Source: Armatimonadota bacterium (GTDB lineage Bacteria > Armatimonadota > Hebobacteria > Hebobacterales > Hebobacteraceae). From it: a stretch of DNA of 38,244 bases. Shown piece after piece: positions 1 through 8,536 of this stretch. The first letter of the stretch is position 1; each line of letters begins with the position of its first letter. A model generated the notes under the pieces. It ran no database searches. It saw nothing but the letters and a program-made list of their open reading frames with translations, and had not been told where the DNA came from. The stretch is from positions 1-38,244 of the forward strand of contig WFSF01000167.1 in the NCBI GenBank assembly GCA_015486155.1, read 5' to 3'. A program made the translations under genes and the position numbers.

Positions 1-470
1 ACCTCGGGGGGCGGGGATGGGAGGCGCACTTCGACCTGGTCTTCGCCTCCATGACTCCCGCGGTGGGCACGCCTCAGGCCTTCCTCAAGCTTCACCGGGC
101 CAGCCGCCGGGGCTGTTACTTCCGCGGCTGGGCGGGTAGAAGGAAGGACTACCCCCTGGACCTGCTGTGGGAGAGGTTGAAGGGTGAGCCCATGCCGCCG
201 ATGTGCGCCGATGTCGTTACCGCGTTCAACCTGCTCGACGCGATGGGGCTCTCTCCCAGCGTCACGTTCCAGGAAGTGGCCTGGGAAAGTCGGGAGCCGG
301 TGGAAGAGGCCCGTCGGTTTTTCGAGGAGCTCTTCGCCGGCCAGGCCGAGTTGCCGGAGGAGAACCTGGAGGCCCGCATCTCCGAGCTGCTGGCCCCGCT
401 GGCCGTCGACGGGATGATAGCCCGGCACACCGAGGGCCGGGTCGGCACTCTGGTGTGGGAGGTGGACTGA
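1..470 (+). CDS. Probable class I SAM-dependent methyltransferase, C-terminal part (5' end outside window)
   Basis: The reading frame is open from the first full codon at position 3 to the stop at 468-470, so the gene begins before the window. The visible 155 residues start with FDLVFASMTPAV, which resembles the post-motif strand of Rossmann-fold methyltransferases, followed by a helical C-terminus ending GRVGTLVWEVD. The SAM-binding glycine motif would lie upstream and cannot be seen. The stop is one base before the GTG of the substrate-binding protein, whose ribosome site (GGAGGTGG) lies inside this gene, so the two are surely co-transcribed. A methyltransferase beside a Ni/peptide-type importer could make or modify a metallophore or act in cofactor metabolism; that is inference. 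The family call rests on a partial protein. Confidence 0.6.
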   Translation, partial: LGGRGWEAHFDLVFASMTPAVGTPQAFLKLHRASRRGCYFRGWAGRRKDYPLDLLWERLKGEPMPPMCADVVTAFNLLDAMGLSPSVTFQEVAWESREPVEEARRFFEELFAGQAELPEENLEARISELLAPLAVDGMIARHTEGRVGTLVWEVD

Positions 471-471
471 G

Positions 472-2070
472 GTGGGAAGGAAGATTCACCTCCTGCTGGC
501 GGTGGTCGTGCTGGGCCTGGTGGCGGTTCCGCTCCTGGTGCTCGCCCGGCGCGAGTATGCGGGCAGCCGCGGCCGCGCCCAGGGGGGCAAGGTTGTCCGC
601 CTTGCAGGGCGGGACTGGGGCTTCCCATCCCCGTTTCTCGCCTATCCGCGGGGCCCGGGCTACCTCCACACCTCGCTCGTCTTCGACACGCTGCTCTGGA
701 AGGACGAGCGCGGTCCCATCGGCCTGCTGGCGGAGTCGTGGACGGTCTCCAAGGACAACAGGCGGTATACCTTCAGGCTGCGGAGGAACGTCCACTGGCA
801 GGACGGCGCGCGGCTGACCGCGCACGATGTCGCCTTCTCCTACGAGTACCTGAAGCGGCACGGCTATTCCTGGGTGGATCTCGGGGTGGTGAAGAGCGCG
901 AAGGCGCGGGACGACTACACGGTGGTGATCGAGACCACGCAGCCCTACGCGCCTTTTCTCGTCGACATCGCGGGGTCCGTGCCGGTGATCCCGAAGCACA
1001 TCTGGGAAAAGGTGAGTGACCCGTGGAAGTTCACCGGCCCGGAGGCGGCGATAGGAAGCGGCCCGTTTCGGCTCGAGTCCTACAGCAAGGAACACGGAAC
1101 CTATTCCTATGTCGCAAACCGGGATTATTTCCTGGGCCGGCCCAAGATAGAGAGACTGCAATACGTGGCCGTGGGGGACGAATGCCTGGCCCTGAAGACC
1201 GGGGCAATAGACGCGCTCATGCTCTGGTCGCGCACCCTGGACGCCCTCCCCGAGTTCCAGGGAAAGCCGGAATACAAGGTCCTGCAGGGACCGGGCGCGT
1301 GGGTGCTCCGGATCGTGTTCAACCACAGGGATCCGGTCTTCGGAAAGAGGGAGGTCAGGAGGGCCTTGTCCCTGGCGCTCGACCTGGACGAGGTCGCCGA
1401 AAGGCTGCGCCACGGCCGCGTGGTTCCCGGCAGGCCGGGGTTTCTTCCCCCCTCCTCCCCCTGGGCCGCGCAGGACATCGAGCCCTATCGCTATGACCCG
1501 AAGGCGGCGCGCGCCATGTTGTCGGCGGCCCGCCTGCCGAGGAGGAAGTACACCCTGCTCACCTCTCCCGACTACGTTCGGGAGGCGGAGTACGTGCAGG
1601 CCCAGGCGCGCGCGGTCGGGCTCGATTTCAGCGTGAAATCGCTTCCCGCCAGCACGCTCGACGCGTTGCTGCGGGAGGGAAAATTCCAGGTCGCCATCAC
1701 CGGGCACGGCGGCATCGGCGGAGACCCGGATGTCCTGCGCAGGTGCTTCTGCCCCTCCGGGACGGAGGGGAGCACGGAAAGCGCGGGAGGGAACATCTGG
1801 AGCACCTATGGCTATGACGATCCTGCGCTCGACGAGCTGGCCGCCGCGCAGCTGCGGGAGTCGGACCCGGAGAAGAGGCGGGCCCTCGTGCGCCAAATGC
1901 AGCGGATCATCGCGCGGGATGTGCCCACCATCGCCCTCTGGTATCCCAAGATCTATTTCGTCTATAGGCCCTCGGCCTTCGACGGGTGGTTTTTCACTCC
2001 AGGCGGCATCTCCGTGGGCATTCCCACCGCCGAGAACAAACTGGCCTTCGTGGAGAGGAAAGCAAAATGA
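472..2070 (+). CDS. ABC transporter substrate-binding protein, family 5 (oligopeptide/nickel type)
   Basis: A 532-residue periplasmic or lipid-anchored solute receptor of the SBP_bac_5 (DppA/OppA/NikA) family. It starts at GTG 472 after GGAGGTGG. Residues 1-30 form a signal peptide or anchor (basic MGRKIH, then a Leu/Val-rich core). Family hallmarks follow: LAESWTVSKDNRRYTFRLR near residue 90, VHWQDGARLTAHDVAFSYEY, IGSGPFRLESY near 200, and a C-terminal PTIALWYPKIYFVYRP. The length is typical. It delivers ligand to the two permeases at 2808-4624. The FmdE-family gene overlaps its end by ATGA. This family binds dipeptides, oligopeptides, Ni(II)-ligand complexes or metallophores, and sequence alone does not say which; the FmdE and methyltransferase neighbours make a metal or metal-chelate more attractive than a peptide. 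Confidence 0.92.
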   Translation: MGRKIHLLLAVVVLGLVAVPLLVLARREYAGSRGRAQGGKVVRLAGRDWGFPSPFLAYPRGPGYLHTSLVFDTLLWKDERGPIGLLAESWTVSKDNRRYTFRLRRNVHWQDGARLTAHDVAFSYEYLKRHGYSWVDLGVVKSAKARDDYTVVIETTQPYAPFLVDIAGSVPVIPKHIWEKVSDPWKFTGPEAAIGSGPFRLESYSKEHGTYSYVANRDYFLGRPKIERLQYVAVGDECLALKTGAIDALMLWSRTLDALPEFQGKPEYKVLQGPGAWVLRIVFNHRDPVFGKREVRRALSLALDLDEVAERLRHGRVVPGRPGFLPPSSPWAAQDIEPYRYDPKAARAMLSAARLPRRKYTLLTSPDYVREAEYVQAQARAVGLDFSVKSLPASTLDALLREGKFQVAITGHGGIGGDPDVLRRCFCPSGTEGSTESAGGNIWSTYGYDDPALDELAAAQLRESDPEKRRALVRQMQRIIARDVPTIALWYPKIYFVYRPSAFDGWFFTPGGISVGIPTAENKLAFVERKAK

Positions 2071-2795
2071 GCCAGGCGAGCAATGACATTCGGGACCCGA
2101 GAGCACAAGTCAAACAGTGGCTGGCGTCCGGCGACCTGAGATCTCTCTTGGTGCACGCGGCCTCACTCCACGGCCACTACTGCCCCGGCCTGGCCTTCGG
2201 CGTGAAGGCGGCCCATGCGGCGCTTCGCAGGCTGGGTTTCGAGAACACGGGCATGGAGGAGCTGGTCACCGTGGTGGAATGCAACAACTGCTTCGCCGAC
2301 GGCGTCCAGATGGCCACCGGCTGCTCTTTCGGCAACAACGCGCTCATCTACAAGGACCTGGGGAAAACCGCCGCCACCGTGCTCTCGCGCAGGTCGCAGT
2401 CGGCCGTCCGCGTCTGCCTCAGGCCCCATCGCTGGGAGGGCGACCGGGCGACGGAACTGGAAAGAGAGGCGAACAGACTGTTCACGAAGGTCGTGAAACA
2501 GCGTGATCCCGACCCGGAGGCCCAGCGCCGACTGGGGGAGGTCTTCCGTCGGCTTTCCTTTGCGACCCTGGAGAAGGAGGAGGACGAACTCTTCGACATC
2601 AGGGAGGCGCCCGCGCATTTTCCCGAATACGCGCCCATCTACGACTCCGCCATCTGCGCCGTCTGCGGGGAGGAATTCATGGAGACCCGGGGGCTGGTCC
2701 GCAACGGCCGGGTGGTCTGCCATACCTGCGCCCAGGCCGACTGCTTCGGCGTGCTGGGGGGAGGCGTGCGCGTGCTTCCGGGGGGAAACTGGTAG
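2067..2795 (+). CDS. fmdE: FmdE-family protein with C-terminal zinc ribbon
   Basis: A 242-residue protein with the FmdE signature: HGHYCPG at residues 35-41, then VECNNCFADGVQMATGCSFGN with the Cys pairs of the domain. A C-terminal ribbon follows (CAVCGEEF...CHTC, near residues 195-220). FmdE was named as subunit E of molybdenum formylmethanofuran dehydrogenase, but the family is widespread in bacteria that do not make methane, where its role is unclear; metal or Fe-S chemistry is likely. The ATG at 2067 overlaps the TGA of the substrate-binding gene (ATGA), which fixes the start and shows translational coupling. Its place between the receptor and permease genes suggests it handles the imported metal or ligand, but this is inference. 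Confidence 0.88.
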   Translation: MSQASNDIRDPRAQVKQWLASGDLRSLLVHAASLHGHYCPGLAFGVKAAHAALRRLGFENTGMEELVTVVECNNCFADGVQMATGCSFGNNALIYKDLGKTAATVLSRRSQSAVRVCLRPHRWEGDRATELEREANRLFTKVVKQRDPDPEAQRRLGEVFRRLSFATLEKEEDELFDIREAPAHFPEYAPIYDSAICAVCGEEFMETRGLVRNGRVVCHTCAQADCFGVLGGGVRVLPGGNW

Positions 2796-2807
2796 CCGGA
2801 GCGCGTG

Positions 2808-3812
2808 ATGAAACTCCGTGTCGGGAAGATAGTCCTGAAGGCCGGCCAGTACCTGGCCGTCATTCTCATCATCCTCGCCTTCAATTTCCTGTTGCCCCGG
2901 TTGATGCCCGGGGACCCCACCGATTTCCTCACGGGAACCGATGTGGACGCCCCCTATGTGATGGACAGCCAGACCCGGGCGCGCCTGCTGGAGTACTACG
3001 GCCTGGACAAGCCTCTCCCGGTCCAGTTTCTCCACTACCTGGGCCATCTCGCCCGGGGGGATTTGAGCTACTCCATCTACTACAAAACCCCCGTCTCCCG
3101 GCTGCTGGCCCAGCGCCTTCCGTGGACTCTGCTCCTGGCCGGGACGGCGTTCGCGCTTTCCACACTGCTGGGTGTGCTGCTGGGGGCGTTCTCGGCGTTC
3201 CGCGCGGGGTCCCGGCTGGACAGAACGCTCACGGGGGTGTTGCTGGGGATAAGGGCGACCCCGGAATATTTGATGGGGATGCTGGCGATCCTCGCCTTCG
3301 GGGTCGCGCTGCGCGTTCTCCCGCTGGGGGGCGCGACCAGCCCCTTCCCTCGCTATTCCTCGTCTTTCGCCGCGGCCGCCGACATTCTGCGTCACCTGAT
3401 CCTGCCGGCGGCCGTGCTCACCATCGCCCAGGTGGCCGACGTCTTTCTCACCATGCGCAACACCATGGTCTCCATCCTCGGCGAACCCTACCTGTTGCTG
3501 GCGGAGGCCAAGGCGCTGCCGTTGCGAAGGCGCATCTTCTCTTACGGAATGCGGAATGCGATTCTGCCTCTTTACTCCCGGATGGGCATCAGAGTGGGGT
3601 TGCTCGCCACCGGCGCGATCTTCGTCGAAAATGTCTTCAACTATCCCGGCCTGGGGCGGCTGGCCTATGAAGCGACGATGGTGCACGACTACCCCACCCT
3701 CCAGGGGATGTTCCTCGTGACGGCGCTGGCGATAGTGGGGGCGAACCTGCTGGTGGACGCGACCTACCGCCTGATAGACCCGAGGGCGGGAGCGGCGGGG
3801 GAAGAGGCATGA
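2808..3812 (+). CDS. ABC transporter permease, DppB/NikB type
   Basis: A 334-residue inner-membrane permease with about six transmembrane segments. The N-terminus (KAGQYLAVILIILAFNFLLPRLMPGDP) is the classic first helix plus PGDP loop of DppB/NikB/OppB proteins. The binding-protein-dependent transport motif that docks the ATPase lies around LLLAEAKALPLRRRIFSYGMRNAILPL (EA...G-type loop), and the C-terminus has IFVENVFNYPGLGRL, also a family hallmark. ATG 2808 is preceded directly by an in-frame GTG at 2805, so the start is uncertain by one codon. It pairs with the permease at 3809, which it overlaps by ATGA. Confidence 0.93.
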   Translation: MKLRVGKIVLKAGQYLAVILIILAFNFLLPRLMPGDPTDFLTGTDVDAPYVMDSQTRARLLEYYGLDKPLPVQFLHYLGHLARGDLSYSIYYKTPVSRLLAQRLPWTLLLAGTAFALSTLLGVLLGAFSAFRAGSRLDRTLTGVLLGIRATPEYLMGMLAILAFGVALRVLPLGGATSPFPRYSSSFAAAADILRHLILPAAVLTIAQVADVFLTMRNTMVSILGEPYLLLAEAKALPLRRRIFSYGMRNAILPLYSRMGIRVGLLATGAIFVENVFNYPGLGRLAYEATMVHDYPTLQGMFLVTALAIVGANLLVDATYRLIDPRAGAAGEEA

Positions 3813-4624
3813 GCAAGGTAGGGCTCGCGATCCTTCTGGTCTTCTGCGTGGCGGCGGTACTCGCTCCGCCGGCGGCGCGCCATCAGCTGGGCCGGACCTT
3901 CGCCCCCCTCCAGCCTCCCTCCGTTGTCCACCCCCTGGGCACCGACGACATCGGCAGGGACTTGCTCGCCCAGGTGCTGGCGGGGGCCAGGGTATCCCTC
4001 CTCGTGGGGCTCAGCGCGGGCCTGGCGGCCACGCTCTTGGGGGGCCTGGTAGGGCTGGCCGCGGGCTACTTCGGCGGGAGCGCGGATCGGCTCCTGATGC
4101 GCCTGGTGGATTTCTTCCTGGCGATTCCCAGGCTGCCGTTGTTGATAGTGTTGGCGGCCTATCTCGGCTCCGGCATCTGGGTGATCGTGATTGCTTTCGT
4201 GTTCATATCGTGGGCCTATCCCGCGCGGATGGTAAGGGCCCAGGTGCTGCTGGAGAAGCGGAGGGCCTATGTCACCGCGGCCCAGCTTTCCGGGCTGCCC
4301 TGGCACTACATCTTGAGAAGGCACATCGCGCCTCCCCTCCTGCCCCTGCTGGCGGCGGTGGTGATCATGGAGATGGGCCACGCGGTGGCCGCGGAGGCCG
4401 GCCTGAGCTTCCTCGGGCTGGGGGATCCGACGGCCGTCAGCTGGGGCACGATTCTCTATCATGCCTTCGCCTATCCGGCTCTCTTCCTGGACGGCTCGTG
4501 GCTGTGGTGGGCCCTGCCCGCCGGATTATGTCTCTCGCTGGTGTTGCTGGGGCTCGCGCTCGTCAGCGTTTCCCTCGAGGGCAACTTGGATCCCCGCCTG
4601 AAAGGAAGACGCCTTGGCCCGTGA
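3809..4624 (+). CDS. ABC transporter permease, DppC/NikC type
   Basis: A 271-residue second inner-membrane permease. It carries HPLGTDDIGRDLLAQVLAGARVSL near residue 45, the diagnostic segment of DppC/NikC/OppC, and the ATPase-docking loop YVTAAQLSGLPWHYILRRHIAPP near residue 155. AVAAEAGLSFLGLGDP and SWGTILYHA follow, as in canonical members. The start ATG overlaps the previous TGA. The N-terminus is shorter than in many DppC proteins, lacking the usual long cytoplasmic lead, which is normal for NikC-like versions. It forms the channel with the 2808 gene product. Confidence 0.93.
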   Translation: MSKVGLAILLVFCVAAVLAPPAARHQLGRTFAPLQPPSVVHPLGTDDIGRDLLAQVLAGARVSLLVGLSAGLAATLLGGLVGLAAGYFGGSADRLLMRLVDFFLAIPRLPLLIVLAAYLGSGIWVIVIAFVFISWAYPARMVRAQVLLEKRRAYVTAAQLSGLPWHYILRRHIAPPLLPLLAAVVIMEMGHAVAAEAGLSFLGLGDPTAVSWGTILYHAFAYPALFLDGSWLWWALPAGLCLSLVLLGLALVSVSLEGNLDPRLKGRRLGP

Positions 4625-5456
4625 GTTCCCCCTCGATGCCGCCGATACCGGCCCGGCCGGGCGGGACCCCTCCGCTCCGCTGCTGGAAGCGCGCGCATTG
4701 CGCGTGACCTATTCTGAGCGGGAGGTTGCGGTCTCCGATTTTTCCATGATCCTGCGCCGGGGAGAGGCCTTCGGGCTGGTGGGGGAATCGGGATCGGGGA
4801 AGAGCACGATCGCCCTGGCCGTGATGGGGCTGCTGCCGCGGCAGGCCCGGGTCTCCGGCTCCATCCTCTTCGACGGCGTCGAGCTTATCGGTCACCGGGA
4901 GAGCCTGGAGCGCATCAGGTGGCGGCGGGTGTCCCTGCTGCTCCAGGACGCCATGAATGCCCTGAACCCGGTGATGAGCATAGGGGAGCAAATCGCCGAG
5001 CTCTACGTCTTTCACGAGGGGGAATCCTGGGGCGAGGCGTCGAGGCGCGCGGAGGCGACATTGGACCTGGTGGACCTGCCGCGCGGCGCGGCCCGCGCCT
5101 TTCCCCACGAGCTCTCCGGCGGCCAGAGGCAAAGGGCGGCCATGGCGATGGCCATGGCCCTCTCCCCTGATCTGATCATCGTGGACGAGCCCACTTCGGC
5201 CCTGGACGTGGTCAGCGCGGATATGGTGGCGCGGGAACTTCAATCGCTGAGACAACGCCTGCATTCCTCCTTCCTCGTCATCTCCCACGACATCTCCCTG
5301 GTCGCGAGGATCTGCGATCGGGCGGCCGTGATGCAGCGCGGCCGCGTCGTGGAGGAGGGAGCGGTCCGGGATCTCATCACACGCCCCGCGGCCCCCTATA
5401 CCCGCGCCCTCGTTGAGGCGGTGCCCAGGCTTCCCGGAGGGGAGGAACATGGCTGA
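4614..5456 (+). CDS. ABC transporter ATP-binding protein, DppD/NikD type
   Basis: A 280-residue cytoplasmic ATPase. Visible motifs are Walker A GESGSGKST (near residue 58), Q-loop region LLLQDAMNALNPVM, signature LSGGQRQR, Walker B LIIVDEPTSALD and H-loop VISHD. The start is TTG 4614, eight bases after an AAAGGAAG ribosome site and overlapping the permease end by 11 bases. Its length lies between NikD (about 254 residues) and DppD (about 330); it lacks the long C-terminal Cys-rich Fe-S-type extension of many Opp/Dpp ATPases. It heterodimerises with the 5449 product to drive import. Confidence 0.93.
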   Translation: MAREFPLDAADTGPAGRDPSAPLLEARALRVTYSEREVAVSDFSMILRRGEAFGLVGESGSGKSTIALAVMGLLPRQARVSGSILFDGVELIGHRESLERIRWRRVSLLLQDAMNALNPVMSIGEQIAELYVFHEGESWGEASRRAEATLDLVDLPRGAARAFPHELSGGQRQRAAMAMAMALSPDLIIVDEPTSALDVVSADMVARELQSLRQRLHSSFLVISHDISLVARICDRAAVMQRGRVVEEGAVRDLITRPAAPYTRALVEAVPRLPGGEEHG

Positions 5457-6312
5457 TCTGCTGGTCCTGTCCCATGTGACGAAGGTCTTCCAGAGGGCCG
5501 GAGGCGCGGCCGCCGGCGGAGCGGTGCGCGCGGTGGACGACGTGAGCCTGACCCTCGGGAAGAACGAGATTCTCGGGATCGTCGGGCGCTCCGGATCCGG
5601 CAAGACGACCCTCGGGCTGATCATGTGCGGAGTGCTGCGTGCCAGCGGGGGGAGCATCGCGTGGGCGCCGAACCGGGGGAGGGCGCGTCCCCAGATGATC
5701 TTCCAGGATCCGAGAGAGAGCCTGAATCCGAGGATGAAGGTGTGGGAATCGGTGGCGGAGCCGCTGCTCGTTCGCGGCCTGGGGCGCGCCGAGAGGAGGC
5801 GGCGCGTCGGCGAGGTCATGACCCAGGTCCAGCTTTCGCCGAAACTCGGGGACCGCTTCCCTCATGAGCTCTCCGGCGGCGAGAGACAGCGAATCGCCCT
5901 CGCCCGGGCGCTGGTGGCGGAGCCCGATCTGGTGGTGGCCGACGAGCCCACCTCCATGCTCGACTCCACCACCGCGGCGGAGATCGTGTCGCTGCTCAGA
6001 AGGTTGAAAGAGGTCGCGGGGACCGCGCTGGTCTTCATCACGCACGATCTCGCCCAGGCGGCCGCGATAAGCGACCGGATCGCGGTGATGGCCGGAGGAA
6101 AACTGGTGGAACTCGGCCCGCCGGACCGCATCTGCACCGCGCCGCGCGCCGAAGAGACAAAACGATTACTGTGGGCGACGCGCGCGCGGGAGGCCGCGCT
6201 CAAGCATGTCGCCGGATCGCTCCCGCGGCATCTCGGCGGCGACAGAGCCGAAGGATCCAGGCCTGAGAGCGCGCCGAGTGCAGGACGGAAGGCCGAGGGA
6301 GGTCTCGACTAG
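5449..6312 (+). CDS. ABC transporter ATP-binding protein, DppF/NikE type
   Basis: The second ATPase, 287 residues. Walker A is GRSGSGKTT, the Q-loop region QMIFQDPRESLNPRMKV, signature LSGGERQRIALARAL, Walker B LVVADEPTSMLD and H-loop FITHD. The start ATG 5449 overlaps the previous gene by 8 bases and has GGAGGGGAGG just upstream; an in-frame start further up at 5413 lies inside the previous gene and has no such site. The last 40 or so residues (ending AGRKAEGGLD) are low-complexity and basic. It is the last gene of the operon. Confidence 0.92.
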   Translation: MADLLVLSHVTKVFQRAGGAAAGGAVRAVDDVSLTLGKNEILGIVGRSGSGKTTLGLIMCGVLRASGGSIAWAPNRGRARPQMIFQDPRESLNPRMKVWESVAEPLLVRGLGRAERRRRVGEVMTQVQLSPKLGDRFPHELSGGERQRIALARALVAEPDLVVADEPTSMLDSTTAAEIVSLLRRLKEVAGTALVFITHDLAQAAAISDRIAVMAGGKLVELGPPDRICTAPRAEETKRLLWATRAREAALKHVAGSLPRHLGGDRAEGSRPESAPSAGRKAEGGLD

Positions 6313-6335
6313 GGACTGTTGGTGATCGCCCCCGC

Positions 6336-6404
6336 GGTAGGCGCCCCGGCTGGCAGCCTACCGGTTTATCGCACTCGGGGCCGCTGTCTCTTCTGATGAC
6401 AGCG
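6336..6404 (+). terminator. Two tandem stem-loops after the importer operon (candidate terminator)
   Basis: GGTAGGC (6336-6342) pairs with GCCTACC (6356-6362), followed by GGTTTATC. A second perfect stem, CGCTGTC (6382-6388) with GACAGCG (6398-6404), follows 20 bases later. They lie 24 bases past the operon stop. There is no strong T tract, so intrinsic termination is only a suggestion. Confidence 0.35.
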
Positions 6405-6887
6405 ATCCCGCTTTAGGACGCACCGAGTGAAGTGTCGGCCGTACCCGAATGTGGGGATTACCGGCCGATGGGCACAGGAGCAGCGTTATGCGCCCACGCG
6501 ATTTGCCGCCTGGAATGGCCCACGTGGGCCAGAATCGAAGGAGTGGGCCGATAAGCTTAGGTAGTGTAAGCGGATTGGTAGCGCTCATGAGGGGCCAAGA
6601 GTAGCGGTTTGGTATCGTTCGGGTGGCGGGGGATAGGTCAGGTTGCTACCCTTCGTCGGAGATAATCGGAGATTTTGAAAAGATGCCGTCTACTTACCAT
6701 TGAGGGCAATGGGATACATCATGGGGAGGGAGACGGAAAGATACCCTCGCCAACGACGAGCAGAAGGCTCTTGACATCCTGCCGGGGGCGAATGTGCTGC
6801 TGGCGCGCTTGAGAAGACGTTACGACATTCAGCCGCGGCGCCACTTAACTGAGGATCTCTCTACTGGAGCTGTTCGTCGAGGTGTCC
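6405..6887. other. Intergenic region between convergent operons; no gene recognised
   Basis: This is the space between the stop of the importer operon (plus) and the stop of the membrane winged-helix gene (minus). Short open frames exist on both strands but none has a ribosome site, a recognisable motif or convincing length. Base composition is more mixed than in the flanking genes, so decayed sequence is possible. Confidence 0.5.
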
Positions 6888-7268
6888 TCACGAGGGTTCT
6901 TCGGGCGCCGAACCGCGGGAGACCGTAAAAGTATATCCGACGAGGTCCCACTTACGCGTCACTGACCCATCGCGCTCGAGGTCAGAGACAACGCGTGCTA
7001 TCTCCTCCTTCGGCTGGCCCAGGTTCTTGGCAATCTCGGCCTGCTTCAACGGTCTTCCCGCTTGTGCGAGCATCGCCATGATTTGGCACTCGAGTTCCTC
7101 GCGCGTCAGATGGATTGATTGAGTGGAGACAGAACTATCCATATGCGCTCTTGTCAGCAGCCAGATGACTATGACTACCAACGCGAGACCGACTACCAGC
7201 AACAGTGGCAGCATCCAGTCAGGACTGCTGGTTTCGACAGCATGATTGAAACGCCCGAAGTGTCTCAT
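6888..7268 (-). CDS. Membrane-anchored winged-helix (MarR-like) protein
   Basis: About 126 residues. One transmembrane helix (WMLPLLLVVGLALVVIVIWLL, near residues 18-38) is followed by a linker and a C-terminal winged-helix domain. LTREELECQIMAMLAQAGRPLKQAEIAKNLG then KEEIARVVSDLERDGSVTR is the helix-turn-helix and recognition helix, and YTFTV is the wing. I chose ATG 7268 because GGAGA lies eight bases upstream; a longer TTG start at 7304 would add 12 residues. It is the last gene of the efflux operon, 42 bases after the permease stop. A one-pass membrane protein with a cytoplasmic DNA-binding domain suggests a membrane-tethered regulator or stress sensor for the pump, but no ligand domain is visible. 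The role is inference. Confidence 0.7.
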   Translation of the reverse strand: MRHFGRFNHAVETSSPDWMLPLLLVVGLALVVIVIWLLTRAHMDSSVSTQSIHLTREELECQIMAMLAQAGRPLKQAEIAKNLGQPKEEIARVVSDLERDGSVTRKWDLVGYTFTVSRGSAPEEPS

Positions 7269-7310
7269 CAATGTATCTCCTGCCAGTTCTCGCCTTGTCG
7301 GCAATTCCCG

Positions 7311-8534
7311 TCAAGTAATTCGCAGCGCAACGATCGGATCAAGCATAGAGGCCTTGCGCGCGGGATAAACCCCAAAGGCCAGACCGAGCAGAGCCGAGAA
7401 CACGACCGCTACCAGAGCCACCGCCCACGGGATGAGCATGGGCCATCCCGTCAACATGGAAACGACCTTCGCTGCTGCGACGCCGATCAATACCCCGATG
7501 GCACCCCCGATTACGCTCAGCAGGCCGGTCTCGATCAGGAACTGGAGCAAGATGTCTTTTCTGCGCGCTCCGAGCGCGCGCCGCAATCCGATCTCGCGGG
7601 TCCGCTCTCGCACCGCGATGAGTGTCATGGCAAGGATACCGATCCCGCCTACCAGCAACGAGATTCCGCCGATGCTTCCCAGAAGCAAGGTGAACGTCCC
7701 GGAGAGCGCGTCCTGCGCCTCGAGCATAGCCGACTGGCTCTGGACGGTGAAGTCATCTTCGGACCCAGGGCGAAGGTGGTGTCTCTCCCGCAGCAGCTCG
7801 GCGACGTCCGTAGCGGTTGTTTCCATCGCGGCGCCATCCGCTACGCTTAAGTAGATGGTGTTAAGGTGGGATACATTGAACAGCCGGCGCAGTGCGGTGC
7901 GCAGCGGAACGAGGATCTGATCATCTTGGTCTTGGCCCGCGATGTCCAGGCCTTTCGCCTCTAGCACTCCAATCACCAAGAAGGGTACGTTCGCGATGCG
8001 AATGGTTTCCCCGACGGGATTTCGGCCCGCGAACAGATTGGCCACCACCGTCTGCCCGAGCACGGCGACCCGGGCAGAACTGCGCACCTGTTCATCATCG
8101 AAAAATTCCCCGGTGATGGGATAGAAATTGCGCACCATCTGGTATTCAGGCGTGGTGCCAACCACCATCGTGGTGGTGGTAAGGTCCTCGAACTTGACTT
8201 GCAGTTTCTGACTCTGAGCGGGAGCGACCGCGGTCACAGATGGCAGTTCGTCCGCAATGGCGCGCGCATCCCTCTCCGTGAGGGTAGTCGCCACCGCGCC
8301 AGTCTGTTGCCGTCGGCCCGCAACGAGCTTGAGCTGACCCGCGCGTACTATTATCAGATTCGTGCCCATATTCTCGACCTTGCGCAACACCTCGGCGCGG
8401 GTGCCCTGACCGATCGCCACCATGGCCACCACCGCCGCTACCCCTACGATAATGCCGAGGAGCGTCAGCCCGGTGCGGAGCTTGTGGGCTCCGAGGGCGC
8501 GCAACGCGGTGCGCAGGCCAAGGCGGTATCGCAT
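7311..8534 (-). CDS. MacB-like ABC transporter permease (second of two)
   Basis: A 407-residue permease of the MacB/FtsX class. An N-terminal transmembrane helix (LRTGLTLLGIIVGVAAVVAMVAIGQG) precedes a large periplasmic MacB_PCD domain. Three C-terminal helices follow, including LLLGSIGGISLLVGGIGILAMTLIAVRERTREIGLRRALGARRKDIL, the cytoplasmic coupling motif of the family, and the end ARKASMLDPIVALR. ATG 8534 is two bases after the stop of the upstream permease, with GGAG (inside the upstream stop region) as ribosome site; in-frame sequence above it overlaps the neighbour and is not used. Without its own ATPase domain it must work with the 9769 ATPase, probably as a heterodimer with the 8537 permease. 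Confidence 0.92.
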   Translation of the reverse strand: MRYRLGLRTALRALGAHKLRTGLTLLGIIVGVAAVVAMVAIGQGTRAEVLRKVENMGTNLIIVRAGQLKLVAGRRQQTGAVATTLTERDARAIADELPSVTAVAPAQSQKLQVKFEDLTTTTMVVGTTPEYQMVRNFYPITGEFFDDEQVRSSARVAVLGQTVVANLFAGRNPVGETIRIANVPFLVIGVLEAKGLDIAGQDQDDQILVPLRTALRRLFNVSHLNTIYLSVADGAAMETTATDVAELLRERHHLRPGSEDDFTVQSQSAMLEAQDALSGTFTLLLGSIGGISLLVGGIGILAMTLIAVRERTREIGLRRALGARRKDILLQFLIETGLLSVIGGAIGVLIGVAAAKVVSMLTGWPMLIPWAVALVAVVFSALLGLAFGVYPARKASMLDPIVALRIT

Positions 8535-8536
8535 GT

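Noticed and set aside
262-2106. Long minus-strand open frame opposite the substrate-binding protein gene
   Set aside because: It is a shadow in GC-rich DNA; the plus-strand frame carries all family motifs and proper start signals.
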